Positions 18,435 through 27,664 of a stretch of DNA of 64,000 bases are shown here, one piece after another. Positions within the stretch are counted from its first letter, which is position 1. Each line of letters starts with the position of its first letter. This DNA comes from Mycolicibacterium sp. P1-18 (GTDB lineage: Bacteria; Actinomycetota; Actinomycetes; Mycobacteriales; Mycobacteriaceae): NCBI RefSeq assembly GCF_008329535.1, contig NZ_NPKR01000005.1, positions 124,001 to 188,000 of the forward strand. The letters run 5' to 3'. The position numbers and the translations under genes were made by a program. The notes under the pieces were generated by a model that saw only the letters and a list, made by a program, of their open reading frames with translations, had not been told where the DNA came from and ran no database searches.

Positions 18435-19307
18435 ATGATGCCGCCCATGCGCAACGTGTCGAGTGTGGTGTCCGTGCTGGCCCTCGTCGGTCTGGCCGCG
18501 GCCACGGCCTGTGCCCCCGCCGACGAGACGGCGCCGGGCAGCTCGACCGCCGCGGCGTCGGCCGCCCAGTGCACCAAGGACCAGCTGCCCACCCTGAAGA
18601 AGGGGTCGATCACCTTCGGCACCGACCAGCCGGCGTATCCGCCCTGGTTCGTCGACGACGACCCTGCCAACGAGAAGGGCTTCGAGTCGGCCGTCGCCTA
18701 TGCCGTCGCCGGCAAGCTGGGCTACGCGCCTGCGGACGTGACGTGGGTGCGGGTGCCGTTCAACGCGGCCATCGCCCCGGGCCCGAAGACGTTCGACGCC
18801 AACCTCAACGAGTTCTCCATCACCGACGAACGCAAGCAGGCCGTCGACTTCTCCTCGCCGTACTTCGACGTCACCCAGGCGGTCGTCGCGCTGAAGTCCT
18901 CCCCCGCCGCGGGGGTGAAGGACGTCGCCGGCCTCAAGGGCCTCAAGCTCGGCGCGCAGGTCGGCACCACCAGTTACACCGCCGCGAAGGCGGTCGACCC
19001 GGACGTGGCGGTCTTCAACAACAACGACGACGCCAAGGCGGCGTTGTCGAACGGTCAGATCGACGCGCTGGTGCTGGATCTGCCGACGGCGTTCCAGGTC
19101 CAGGCCGAACTCGCCGACGGCGTCATCGTCGGGCAGTTGCCGGCAGGCGACGAGAAGGCCGAGCAGTTCGGCATCGTGCTCGACAAGGACAGCCCGCTGA
19201 CGGCGTGCGTGTCCAAGGCCGTCGACGAGCTGGGTACCGACGGCGAACTGTTCAAGCTGCAGAAGACGTGGCTCACCGGCGCAGGCAACGCACCGGTTCT
19301 GTCGTGA
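18435..19307 (+). CDS. polar amino-acid ABC transporter, substrate-binding lipoprotein
   Basis: A 290-residue solute-binding protein of the SBP-bac-3 family. The signal peptide ends in a lipobox-like LAAATAC, so the mature protein would be lipid-anchored at that Cys; a Ser/Ala linker follows. The binding domain includes ITFGTDQPAYPPWF, NEFSITDERKQAVDFSSPY and GTTSYTAAK, typical of polar amino acid binders. Three close ATGs exist (18435, 18438, 18447); the last gives the most compact signal peptide. The end overlaps the permease start by four bases. Confidence 0.92.
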   Translation: MMPPMRNVSSVVSVLALVGLAAATACAPADETAPGSSTAAASAAQCTKDQLPTLKKGSITFGTDQPAYPPWFVDDDPANEKGFESAVAYAVAGKLGYAPADVTWVRVPFNAAIAPGPKTFDANLNEFSITDERKQAVDFSSPYFDVTQAVVALKSSPAAGVKDVAGLKGLKLGAQVGTTSYTAAKAVDPDVAVFNNNDDAKAALSNGQIDALVLDLPTAFQVQAELADGVIVGQLPAGDEKAEQFGIVLDKDSPLTACVSKAVDELGTDGELFKLQKTWLTGAGNAPVLS

Positions 19308-20131
19308 CCACGGCCGCCCTGGATCGGGTGGCCTACCGGCAGTCACGGGCCCGGCGGTCCACGCTGATCGCCCTGGTGTCCACCGTCGTGTTCGCGGCGG
19401 TGCTGCTGCTGGCGGTCACGTCGTCGCCGGGCTGGCCACGGGTCCGGGAATCCTTCTTCAACCTCCGGATCGGCTGGGACAGCCTGCCCGCGTTGCTGGA
19501 GGGGTTGTGGCTCAACGTGCGCGTGCTGATCGTGTGCCAGGCGCTGATCCTGATCTTCGGGCTCGGGCTGGCCGCGGTGCGCACCCTGCGCGGTCCGGTG
19601 TGGTTCCCGTTGCGCGCGTTGGCAACCGGATACGTCGACCTGTTCCGGGGGCTGCCGCTGCTGATCTGCCTGTACCTGGTGGGCTTCGGCCTGCCCGGAC
19701 TGCGCCTGACGGGGTTGCCGAACGATCCCGTGCTGCTGGGCGGTCTCGCCCTGGTGCTGATCTACTCCGCCTACGTGGCCGAGGTGTTCCGGGCCGGCAT
19801 CGAATCGGTGCATCCGTCGCAGTTGGCAGCCGCGAAATCCCTAGGGCTGAACCATCGTCGGACCATGCAACTGGTGGTCCTGCCGCAGGCGACGCGCCGC
19901 GTGACGCCCGCCCTGCTCAACGACTTCGTGGCCCTGCAGAAGGACTGCGGGCTCATCTCGGTGCTCGGCGCCGTCGATGCCGTCCGGGCCGCGCAGATCC
20001 AGGCGGCGACCACCTACAACTTCACCCCCTACGTCGTCGCCGGTCTGTTGTTCGTCGCATTGGCGATACCGTCGGCCCGGCTGGCCGACTGGGCGGCCAA
20101 CCGCGTGGCGACCCGGCAGGGTGCGCTGTGA
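19304..20131 (+). CDS. polar amino-acid ABC transporter permease
   Basis: A 275-residue inner-membrane permease with about six hydrophobic segments. The EAA loop that contacts the ATPase reads AAKSLGLNHRRTMQLVVLP (about 178-196), and the upstream FRGLPLLICLYLV segment is typical of HisM/GlnP permeases. GTG 19304 overlaps the binding-protein stop (GTGA) and its own stop overlaps the ATPase GTG in the same way, so the three subunits are translationally coupled. Only one permease is encoded; it probably works as a homodimer. Confidence 0.93.
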   Translation: MTTAALDRVAYRQSRARRSTLIALVSTVVFAAVLLLAVTSSPGWPRVRESFFNLRIGWDSLPALLEGLWLNVRVLIVCQALILIFGLGLAAVRTLRGPVWFPLRALATGYVDLFRGLPLLICLYLVGFGLPGLRLTGLPNDPVLLGGLALVLIYSAYVAEVFRAGIESVHPSQLAAAKSLGLNHRRTMQLVVLPQATRRVTPALLNDFVALQKDCGLISVLGAVDAVRAAQIQAATTYNFTPYVVAGLLFVALAIPSARLADWAANRVATRQGAL

Positions 20132-20877
20132 CGACTCGGCAACCCGTGCTCTCGGTGCGCGGCCTGACCAAGGCGTATCACGACCGGGCCGTCCTACAGG
20201 GGGTCGACCTCGACGTCGCCGAGCATCAGGTCGTGGTCCTGATCGGGGCGTCCGGATCCGGCAAGTCGACGCTGCTGCGGTGCGTCGACCTGCTCGAGGA
20301 CATCGACGACGGGCAGATCCTGCTGGACGGCCGCGACATCAGCGACCCGCGGATCGACGCCGACGAAGCGCGCCAGTCGATGGGCATGGTGTTCCAGTCC
20401 TTCAACCTGTTCCCGCACATGACCGCCCTGGCCAACGTCGCGCTGGCGCCACGCGTCGTGCACGGGTCCAGCCGCCGGGACGCCGAGGACCGCGGCCGGG
20501 AACTGCTGGACCGGGTGGGACTGGCCTCGCACGCCGACTCCTACCCCGACAAGTTGTCCGGAGGTCAGCAGCAGCGGGTGGCGATCGCCAGGGCGCTGGC
20601 CTACGAACCTCGACTGCTGCTGCTCGACGAGATCACCAGCGCGCTGGACCCCGAGTTGGTCGGCGAAGTGTTGACCCTCGTCGGGGAACTGGCCGGCGCG
20701 GGCCGCACCATCGTCATGGCCACCCACGAAATGGCCTTCGCGCGCGAGGTCGCCGACACGGTGTGCTTCCTCGACGGTGGGCGCATCGTCGAATCCGGCT
20801 CGGCCGCCGAGGTGTTGACCACCCCGCGAGAGGATCGAACGCGCCAGTTCCTGCAACGCTTCACCGGCGGCCGCTGA
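20128..20877 (+). CDS. polar amino-acid ABC transporter ATP-binding protein
   Basis: A 249-residue ABC ATPase of the GlnQ/HisP type. Walker A is GASGSGKST (40-48), the Q-loop lies in MVFQSFNLFPHMT, the signature is LSGGQQQRVAIARAL, and Walker B is LLLLDEITSALD, with the switch His in ATHEMAFA. All catalytic residues are present. It is the last gene of the binding protein-permease-ATPase operon; the DeoR-gal operon begins about 70 bp downstream. Confidence 0.95.
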   Translation: MTTRQPVLSVRGLTKAYHDRAVLQGVDLDVAEHQVVVLIGASGSGKSTLLRCVDLLEDIDDGQILLDGRDISDPRIDADEARQSMGMVFQSFNLFPHMTALANVALAPRVVHGSSRRDAEDRGRELLDRVGLASHADSYPDKLSGGQQQRVAIARALAYEPRLLLLDEITSALDPELVGEVLTLVGELAGAGRTIVMATHEMAFAREVADTVCFLDGGRIVESGSAAEVLTTPREDRTRQFLQRFTGGR

Positions 20878-20898
20878 GCTCCGACCACATGCGTTAGA

Positions 20899-20919
20899 TT
20901 GTGTTCGTTATTGTGCGAA
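20899..20919. promoter_or_regulatory. candidate DeoR operator
   Basis: TTGTGTTCG at 20899 and TTGTGCGAA at 20911 form a 12-bp-spaced direct repeat, and TTCG/CGAA within it is inverted. DeoR-family sites often consist of such T-rich repeats. It lies 28-48 bp before the DeoR start in an otherwise plain intergenic region, consistent with autoregulation of the gal operon. Confidence 0.45.
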
Positions 20920-20946
20920 TCTGTCTGACGAAGGGTGTCGCCGACG

Positions 20947-21735
20947 ATGCTGGCCGCTGAACGACACGGTGCGATCCTGCGTGCCCTGCAGTCCGACGGC
21001 TCCGTGCGCGTCGCCGACCTCGCCGCGGAGCTCGACGTGTCGGAGATGACGGTGCGCCGCGACCTCGACGCCCTCGACGCCCGGCAGCTCTTGCGCAAGG
21101 TGCACGGCGGCGCCGTGCCGCGGCACAACCGCGGCGAGGAACCGCGTTCGGCGCAGAAGGCGGGCCAGCAGCGTGCCGAGAAGGCCGCCATCGCCGCGAC
21201 GGCCGCCGCGACCATCGTCGACGGCATGACCGTCGCGATCGGCGCCGGCACGACGACCACCGAACTGGCCCGGCACCTGCGGACCCGTCCCACGATCACC
21301 GTGGTCACCAACTCCGTCAACGTCTTTCGGGAACTCACCGACCCCACGGCCGACGGGTCGGAGGCGCCCCTGGTCTACCTCAGCGGCGGGGTTCGCACTC
21401 CGTCGGATGCGCTCGTCGGACCCGTGGCCGACGCCGCGATCGCCTCCTTTCGCGTGGACGTCACGTACCTCGGCGTGCACGGCGTCGACCCCGACGCCGG
21501 ACTGACCTCGCCGAACGTCGCCGAGGCCCAGACCAACCGGACGCTGATCGAGATCGGCGGTCGCCTCGTGGTGCTGGCCGACCACACGAAGTACCGCGAG
21601 GTGGGGTCCTGCGTCTTCGCCCGACTCGACGACGTGCAAACCCTGATCTCCGACGACGGCCTGACCGCCGCCGACCGCGAACTGCTCGACGCCCGCGTCG
21701 GCGACCTGGTGATCGCCTCGGCGGCCCGGCGATGA
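20947..21735 (+). CDS. DeoR family transcriptional regulator
   Basis: A 262-residue repressor. The N-terminal HTH covers residues 1-57 ([20 protein letters not shown]), followed by the DeoR sugar-phosphate sensor domain of the ribose-5-phosphate-isomerase-like fold ([14 protein letters not shown], then [16 protein letters not shown]). ATG 20947 has GAAGGG 11 bases upstream; GTG 20935 would overlap that site. Its stop overlaps the galT ATG (ATGA), so it is the first gene of the gal operon and very likely regulates it in response to a galactose-derived phosphate. Confidence 0.9.
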   Translation: MLAAERHGAILRALQSDGSVRVADLAAELDVSEMTVRRDLDALDARQLLRKVHGGAVPRHNRGEEPRSAQKAGQQRAEKAAIAATAAATIVDGMTVAIGAGTTTTELARHLRTRPTITVVTNSVNVFRELTDPTADGSEAPLVYLSGGVRTPSDALVGPVADAAIASFRVDVTYLGVHGVDPDAGLTSPNVAEAQTNRTLIEIGGRLVVLADHTKYREVGSCVFARLDDVQTLISDDGLTAADRELLDARVGDLVIASAARR

Positions 21736-22838
21736 CCGGCGTCATGGCCAACCCCTACGCCTGGCCGCTGGCCGACGGTCGGGAGATGTTGTTCTTCTCG
21801 CTGCCCAGCCACCACCCGTCCCCGGTCCCCGATCGACGACCGCTGCCCGCCCGGGGCGACGCTCGGTCGCAGGTGCGCTTCGACCGGCAGACCGGACAGT
21901 GGGTCGCCATCGCGGCACTGCGCCAGGACCGCACCTACCTGCCCAGCGCCGATCAATGCCCGCTGTGCCCCAGCCCGTCGGGCACCACCAGCGAGGTGCC
22001 CGCGCCCGACTACGACGTGGTTGTCTTCGAGAACCGCTTTCCCAGCCTCTCCGGGGCCGACGGGCGGGCGTTCAGCCTGCCCGACGCCACCGTCGACGAC
22101 TTCGTCAGCGCCCCGGGACACGGTCGCTGCGAGGTGATTTCGTTCTCCAGCAGTCATCACACCTCGTTCGCCGACCTCGGCCTCCCCCATGCTCGCCTGG
22201 TGGTCGACGCCTGGCGTCACCGTACCGCCGACCTGATGAGCAGGCCCGGGATCGAGCAGGTGTTCTGCTTCGAGAATCGCGGCGAGGACATCGGGGTGAC
22301 GCTCACCCATCCGCACGGGCAGATCTATGGCTACCCTTACCTGACGCCGCGCACCGACCAGATGCTCGCCGAGGCCCGCGCCCACCGACATCGCCACGGC
22401 AGCAACCTCTTCGCCGACATCCTGGCCCGCGAGGTGGCCGACGACGTCAGGGTGGTGATCCGCGACGACCTGTTCACCGCGTTCGTCCCCTTTGCGGCGC
22501 GCTGGCCGGTGGAGGTCCATCTGTATCCAAACCGGTTCGTGCGCAATCTTTCCGAGCTGGACGACGCCGAACTGGACGCGTTCGCGTCGACCTACTGCGA
22601 CCTGCTGAAGCGCTTCGACCGGATGTACCCCACTCCGCTGCCCTACATTTCGGCACTGCATCAGTACTCCGACACCGACGCTCAACGGGAGGGGTACTTC
22701 CACGTCGAGCTGATGTCGGTGCGGCGCAGCGCGAACAAGCTCAAGTACCTCGCCGGATCCGAGTCCGCCATGGACGCCTTCATCGGCGACGTGCTGCCCG
22801 AGACGGTCGCCGCACGACTACGGGAGCTCGCCTCGTGA
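21732..22838 (+). CDS. galT: galactose-1-phosphate uridylyltransferase
   Basis: A 368-residue HIT-superfamily enzyme that exchanges UMP between UDP-glucose and galactose-1-phosphate in the Leloir pathway. The active-site motif is HPHGQIYGY (about 192-200), with the uridylylated second His; the zinc motif CPLC is at about 76-79. ATG 21732 overlaps the DeoR stop and the stop overlaps the galK GTG, so the three genes are read as one unit. No galE is present in the window. Confidence 0.96.
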   Translation: MTGVMANPYAWPLADGREMLFFSLPSHHPSPVPDRRPLPARGDARSQVRFDRQTGQWVAIAALRQDRTYLPSADQCPLCPSPSGTTSEVPAPDYDVVVFENRFPSLSGADGRAFSLPDATVDDFVSAPGHGRCEVISFSSSHHTSFADLGLPHARLVVDAWRHRTADLMSRPGIEQVFCFENRGEDIGVTLTHPHGQIYGYPYLTPRTDQMLAEARAHRHRHGSNLFADILAREVADDVRVVIRDDLFTAFVPFAARWPVEVHLYPNRFVRNLSELDDAELDAFASTYCDLLKRFDRMYPTPLPYISALHQYSDTDAQREGYFHVELMSVRRSANKLKYLAGSESAMDAFIGDVLPETVAARLRELAS

Positions 22839-23938
22839 CCGGCGACATCCGCTTCTCCGCCCCCGGCCGAATCAACCTGATCGGCGAACACACCGACTAC
22901 AACCAGGGTTTCGCGCTGCCGATCGCACTGCCGGACCGCACCACGGTGACCCTGCGGCCCGACGGCGGCGACGCGGTCGTGGTGCGCAGCGACCGTGAGG
23001 ACGGCGAGGTGAGGATCCCCCTCGACACCACCCCGGGCGAGGTCACCGGCTGGGCCGCCTATGTCGCGGGCGTGATCTGGGCACTGCGAGGCGCCGGCCA
23101 TCGGGTCCGAGGCGGCACCATGCACGTGACGAGCGGCGTGGAGATGGGTTCGGGCTTGTCGTCGTCGGCGGCATTGGAGTGCGCCGTCCTCGGAGCGCTC
23201 GCCGCCGCGGCCGGGTTGCACGTCGACCGCACCGAGCAGGCTCGCATCGCCCAGCGTGCCGAGAACGACTACGTCGGCGCCCCAACGGGTTTGATGGACC
23301 AGCTGGCATCGCTGTGCGGCGAGCCTCGGCATGCGCTGCTGATCGACTTCTGGGACGACAGCGTGACGCCGGTGCCCTTCGACCCGGCCGCCGCCGGACT
23401 GGCACTGCTGGTGGTCAACTCCAATGCCCCGCATCACCACGCCGGTGGCGAATACGCCGCGCGGCGAGCCTCGTGCGAACGTGCGGCCGCGGCCCTCGGC
23501 GTCGGATCGTTGCGCGAGGTGCAGGACCGCGGTGAGGCGGTGCTCGGCGGTGTCACCGACCCGGTCGACGCCCGCCGTGCCCGACACATCCTGACGGAGA
23601 ACCAGCGGGTGGCCGACGTCGTGTCCGCACTGGCGCGCGCCGACTTCGCGGCGGTCGGACGGCTCTTCGACGCCTCGCACGCCTCGATGCGCGACGACTT
23701 CGAGATCACCACCGACCACATCGACCTCATCGCCGACACCGCGGTCCGCGCGGGTGCGCTGGGAGCGCGGATGACCGGCGGCGGCTTCGGCGGTTGCGTC
23801 ATCGTCCTCGCCGACGTCGACCGGTGTGACGCCGTGGCGCAGTCGATCATGGACGCCGTGCTGCGTGCCGGTTACCACCCGGCGACCATCACCAGAACTC
23901 GTGCCGCGGCTGGGGCACGCCTCGACTCAGCTAGCTGA
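22835..23938 (+). CDS. galK: galactokinase
   Basis: A 367-residue GHMP kinase that phosphorylates galactose at C1. The galactokinase signature [16 protein letters not shown] is at about residues 10-25, the ATP loop [11 protein letters not shown] at about 107-117, and the third GHMP motif MTGGGFGG near 311. GTG 22835 is fused with the galT stop (GTGA). It ends the DeoR-galT-galK operon. Confidence 0.96.
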   Translation: MTGDIRFSAPGRINLIGEHTDYNQGFALPIALPDRTTVTLRPDGGDAVVVRSDREDGEVRIPLDTTPGEVTGWAAYVAGVIWALRGAGHRVRGGTMHVTSGVEMGSGLSSSAALECAVLGALAAAAGLHVDRTEQARIAQRAENDYVGAPTGLMDQLASLCGEPRHALLIDFWDDSVTPVPFDPAAAGLALLVVNSNAPHHHAGGEYAARRASCERAAAALGVGSLREVQDRGEAVLGGVTDPVDARRARHILTENQRVADVVSALARADFAAVGRLFDASHASMRDDFEITTDHIDLIADTAVRAGALGARMTGGGFGGCVIVLADVDRCDAVAQSIMDAVLRAGYHPATITRTRAAAGARLDSAS

Positions 23939-24078
23939 CGGGCCGAAGTTCGACCCCACCACTGGCGGATTGACCGCTGGGTAAATTTGCTGAAGTTCGT
24001 ACCTTCGCAACCATTCGTGGAGAGGTGTCGCGCGCGTCGGCGACCACCGCTATCGTCGACCGCTCAAGGGGGTAAAAC

Positions 24079-25620
24079 ATGTTCGAATTCGTCGTCCGCC
24101 CGGGAACGATCTCCGCCACGGGTGGACGGGGCCGCATGGGGAGACGCTCGCTGGCCGCGGCTCTGCTGGCGGCTGCCGTCGCGGTGACGGCGCCCGGCGC
24201 GCTGGCATCCGCTCAGACCCGCATCGGGCTCAACGGTGGGCGCCCCACCGAGTGGCCGATCCTGTCGAATGTGCTTGCGAGCCAGGGCCTGACCCAGGAG
24301 GGCTGGCTGGACTTCGCGTCACGGGTCGGCGAGAACTGGCTGCCGGGTACGGATTCGGTGCCCCTGAACTATCCGGGTCAGCTCGGAATCGTCTCCGGGC
24401 CCAACGCGTTGACCGCGGACCAGTCGACCGCACTCGGCCAGCAACTCCTTCACGCACTGATCCTGGACCAGTTGAAGAAGGGCGAACCCGTCGCGGTGGC
24501 GGGGCTCAGCGAGGGCACGCTGGTCATCGACCGCGAGCTTGCCTACCTGCAGAGCCTCAAGGAGGAGGACGCGCCGTCACGAGACGCGTTGACGTTCTAC
24601 GTCTTTGGCGACATGCTGCGGGGTCTGGGCCAGATGTACCTGCCCGGGGTGACGATCCCCTTCATCGGCCAGACTTTCGGGCCCGTGCCGGAGACCCGGT
24701 ACGACACCGTGGTCGTCAACGAGGAATGGGACGGCTGGGCCAACCCGCCGGACCGCCCGTGGAACCCGCTGGCCGTCCTCAACGCGGTCATGGGTGCGGT
24801 CTACACCGTCAACGGCTCCAACGACCATTCGCAGACGTCGCTCGACAGCGTGGACGACGCGGTCCTGGTGTCGCAGGTCAAGAGCAGCCTGGGCGGCACC
24901 ACCAGCACGTACATCGTGCCGCGCACCCAACTGCCCATCACCCGCCCGCTGCTCCAGCTCGGGGTGCCCCGCTGGGTGGTCGACGAGATCGACAAGATGC
25001 TGATGCCGCTGATCCGTGCGGGCTATTCGTACATGACCCCGGAACTCGGTCCGCGCATCGACCGCGGCCAGCTGACCTTCACGCCCCCGACGCCTCCGGA
25101 GCTGCCCGCGACCACCACACAGCTCGACGCGTCGTCCGAGCAGCCGGCGCTCGCGGCGTCGACGACGGACTCGCAGCCCACCGCGAGCGAAGGGCGGCAC
25201 CGCGCGCGGGTCACCTCCGCCGAGGCCGACGAGGCCGACGAGGCCCACGCCACGACACCGTCGACTCCGAACGCCGAGGAGGGGAACGGCACCCCCGAGG
25301 CGACGGGCCCCGACGCGACGCCCGTCGCGGACACCCCCAAATCCGCTGCCGGGTCGACGGTCACGGACGACGAGCCCTCCACCGCCGCCGAGGAGCCGAC
25401 CAAGGTGGTCAAGGGGTCGGTGCCCGACGACGCGAAGGACGACCCGACGCCGCGCACGCCGAGCCGGACCAAGCCCGTCAGGGTTCACGAGTCGACCGAT
25501 TCCGACGCACCCTCGGTGAAGCCCACCGGCACCGCCGACACGTCGGCCGGTTCGGACGCCAAGGGCTCGGACGCCAAGGGTTCGGACGACAAGGGTTCGA
25601 ACGACAAGGCGGCTGCTTAG
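24079..25620 (+). CDS. secreted PE-PPE domain esterase with repeat tail
   Basis: A 513-residue exported protein. An N-terminal extension precedes an Arg-rich, strongly hydrophobic signal peptide (about residues 20-45, ending ALASAQ). The PE-PPE domain (an alpha/beta serine hydrolase of the cutinase type) spans about 55-300, with nucleophile Ser144 in AGLSEG. There is no PE or PPE N-terminal domain. From about residue 345 the chain is Ser/Thr/Asp/Ala-rich and disordered, ending in four GSDAK-like repeats. ATG 24079 follows AAGGGGG. Acts outside the membrane, probably on lipids or esters of the envelope. Stops overlap the convergent gene by four bases. Confidence 0.88.
   Translation: MFEFVVRPGTISATGGRGRMGRRSLAAALLAAAVAVTAPGALASAQTRIGLNGGRPTEWPILSNVLASQGLTQEGWLDFASRVGENWLPGTDSVPLNYPGQLGIVSGPNALTADQSTALGQQLLHALILDQLKKGEPVAVAGLSEGTLVIDRELAYLQSLKEEDAPSRDALTFYVFGDMLRGLGQMYLPGVTIPFIGQTFGPVPETRYDTVVVNEEWDGWANPPDRPWNPLAVLNAVMGAVYTVNGSNDHSQTSLDSVDDAVLVSQVKSSLGGTTSTYIVPRTQLPITRPLLQLGVPRWVVDEIDKMLMPLIRAGYSYMTPELGPRIDRGQLTFTPPTPPELPATTTQLDASSEQPALAASTTDSQPTASEGRHRARVTSAEADEADEAHATTPSTPNAEEGNGTPEATGPDATPVADTPKSAAGSTVTDDEPSTAAEEPTKVVKGSVPDDAKDDPTPRTPSRTKPVRVHESTDSDAPSVKPTGTADTSAGSDAKGSDAKGSDDKGSNDKAAA
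25549..25608 (+). repeat. four 15-bp tandem repeats
   Basis: Four copies of a 15-bp unit (GGTTCGGACGCCAAG and variants) encode GSDAK, GSDAK, GSDDK and GSNDK at the C-terminus of the PE-PPE esterase. The copies differ at one to three positions. Such short in-frame repeats can change in copy number by slippage. Confidence 0.85.
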
Positions 25621-27497
25621 CCGACCCGGACGTCGGTGCCCGGCATCGTCAGGTTCTCGACGGCCTGCCGCACCTGGGGGCTGACGTCGGCGGAGAGCCA
25701 CAGGCTCCACGTCTCGCACGGGGTGGTCTCGCTGAGCCGAGTGAGGACCAGGCCCTGCCGTTGCGCGGCGCGGTAGATCTCGTCGACCATCTGCGTCCAC
25801 CGGTCGTTGAACTTGGTGACGCCGCGCTGCTGTTGCGCCGAGCAATCCTCGAGCTGGACCGACGCCGGTGGCAACCCGTGAACCGCAAGCACATTGGGGC
25901 GGAACGCGTCGAGCTCGCGCCCGAGGGCGGCGCCGCGCGTGGCCGCGATGTCGCGGTTGTTGTGTCCGTAGGTGTCCAAGGCGGTTCCGGTCACGGCCAG
26001 CGGGATGAGTCCGGCTTCGGTGGTGGCGACGCGGACGCCCGAGGTGTCGACCGCGCCGAATGCGCTGGCCACGGAGCTCTGGAAGGGGCTCTCGAAGTAA
26101 CCCCCGGCGGGCAGATGGAACGGGATCAGACCGACGCACACCAGCGCCGCCACCACGATCTTCGGCACGCTGCGCCGGCGCACGGGACTGGCCGCCGACG
26201 CGGCCGGCGTGCGAGCCCATGCGTCCACGACGTGCGTCGCGGCCAGCGCCGCGAGCATCGGGACGAGGGGCCACTGCATGCGGCCCCACCAGTTCAGGGT
26301 GGTCCCGATGACGATCCACGACAGCGAAACCAGCACCAGGGCAACCGGAAACAGCCAGGAGCCGTCGCGTCGGCCCCTGAGCAGCAGAGCCACCACGACG
26401 GGAACGAAGACGACCACCGTCGCCACGTTGGCGATCATCGGCGCGGCGGTCAGCCCCACCTTGTCCCAGAACTCCGCAGGGAGCGCGGCGTTGACCCACA
26501 GCAGCGGCGCACCGAGCGCCACACCCGCCAACCACCACGTGCGGTCCCGGCCCCGGCCCGAGGCCACGACGACCAGGGCGCCGATCAGCGGGAGCAGCAG
26601 CGAGCCGTAGAACTGCAGCGAGAACAGAATGTTCTCGGCGTGCAACGACCCCGACTTCATCACCGCCGAGGTGGGCAGCAGCTGCCCGAAGTAGCCGATC
26701 CGCAACGCGATCCACCCCGCGACGACGACGGCGAACGGCACTGCCGCCGAGGCCACCGCGGCGGGTGACAGCACTCGCTGCCTGCCCCGCCGTCTGGTGA
26801 GCAGCAGCCCCAGCACCACCACCAGGGGCCCGAACGCGAACGCTTCGGGGCGCCACCAGCCGGCGATCCCGGCGACTGCGCCGGCAGCCACCAGAGCGGC
26901 GGTGGCACCGCGGGCCGACGGCGCCAACGGCGCGAGGGCCGCCAGCGTGAAGGCCGCGAGAAGCAGGAACCCCAAGACGGGTGGCGAGAAGCCGCTGAGC
27001 ACGTAGCGGTCCACGGGCCCGCCGCCGACGAGTGCGCCGAGTGCGATGGGCAGTGCCGACGACCGTCGCCACAGCTTGGCGTTCAGCACGCCGAACAGGG
27101 CGCCGATGCCGAAGACCGCGGCCAGGTTGACCAGTACCGCCGCGGCGGCGGTCGACAGCCCCAGCAGCGTCAGCGGTGCGAGCAACAGGACGAATCCGAG
27201 GTCGGTGGCGCCGTCGGTGGCGCCCGGCGCCTGTCCGGCATTCCAGACGATGCCCCACCCGTCGGCGAGGTTGTCCGCGTACCGGAACAGCATCGCGGCG
27301 TCCTCGAAGGGAGCGGGGATCCCCACCCGGGTGCTCTCCAGCACGGTCCAGAGGAGGCACACGAGCAGCGCCGCCGCCCCCGGCCAGACCACGGTTGCCC
27401 AGCGTCCGGACCGCCGCCACCATGGCGCTGCGGGCGCGGACGCGTCGACGTCGCGGCCGTCGTCGGCACTGGTCGCGGTCACACCGGTGTAGGTCAC
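25617..27497 (-). CDS. polytopic membrane protein, GT-C glycosyltransferase-like
   Basis: A 626-residue membrane protein with roughly ten hydrophobic helices in residues 35-440 and a soluble C-terminal domain outside the membrane. The first extracytoplasmic loop carries an acidic motif, FEDAAMLFRYADNLADG, followed by WGIVWNAGQ. This layout and length resemble the mycobacterial arabinofuranosyltransferase AftB family (GT-C fold, polyprenyl-phosphate sugar donors), so transfer of a sugar to the envelope is the best guess. GTG 27497 is the start. No partner genes adjoin; the PE-PPE gene is convergent. Confidence 0.75.
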   Translation of the reverse strand: MTYTGVTATSADDGRDVDASAPAAPWWRRSGRWATVVWPGAAALLVCLLWTVLESTRVGIPAPFEDAAMLFRYADNLADGWGIVWNAGQAPGATDGATDLGFVLLLAPLTLLGLSTAAAAVLVNLAAVFGIGALFGVLNAKLWRRSSALPIALGALVGGGPVDRYVLSGFSPPVLGFLLLAAFTLAALAPLAPSARGATAALVAAGAVAGIAGWWRPEAFAFGPLVVVLGLLLTRRRGRQRVLSPAAVASAAVPFAVVVAGWIALRIGYFGQLLPTSAVMKSGSLHAENILFSLQFYGSLLLPLIGALVVVASGRGRDRTWWLAGVALGAPLLWVNAALPAEFWDKVGLTAAPMIANVATVVVFVPVVVALLLRGRRDGSWLFPVALVLVSLSWIVIGTTLNWWGRMQWPLVPMLAALAATHVVDAWARTPAASAASPVRRRSVPKIVVAALVCVGLIPFHLPAGGYFESPFQSSVASAFGAVDTSGVRVATTEAGLIPLAVTGTALDTYGHNNRDIAATRGAALGRELDAFRPNVLAVHGLPPASVQLEDCSAQQQRGVTKFNDRWTQMVDEIYRAAQRQGLVLTRLSETTPCETWSLWLSADVSPQVRQAVENLTMPGTDVRVG

Positions 27498-27664
27498 GCG
27501 TGCGATCCTCCCATACCTCGACGGTTTTGCTAAGTCGAGCGTGGCAATGTGACGAATTCGGGCGACCGCTAATCAGGGGTGGTTTTCCTGGTTGGCCGCT
27601 ATCACGGCACACTTTGACACAGTGGCCGACCGGGGCGATTCGCGCAACGCCTACCATCACCACC

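Noticed and set aside
27614..27619. TTGACA before the membrane protein at 27665 paired with TACCAT
   Set aside because: The spacing of 32 bp is far too long for one promoter.
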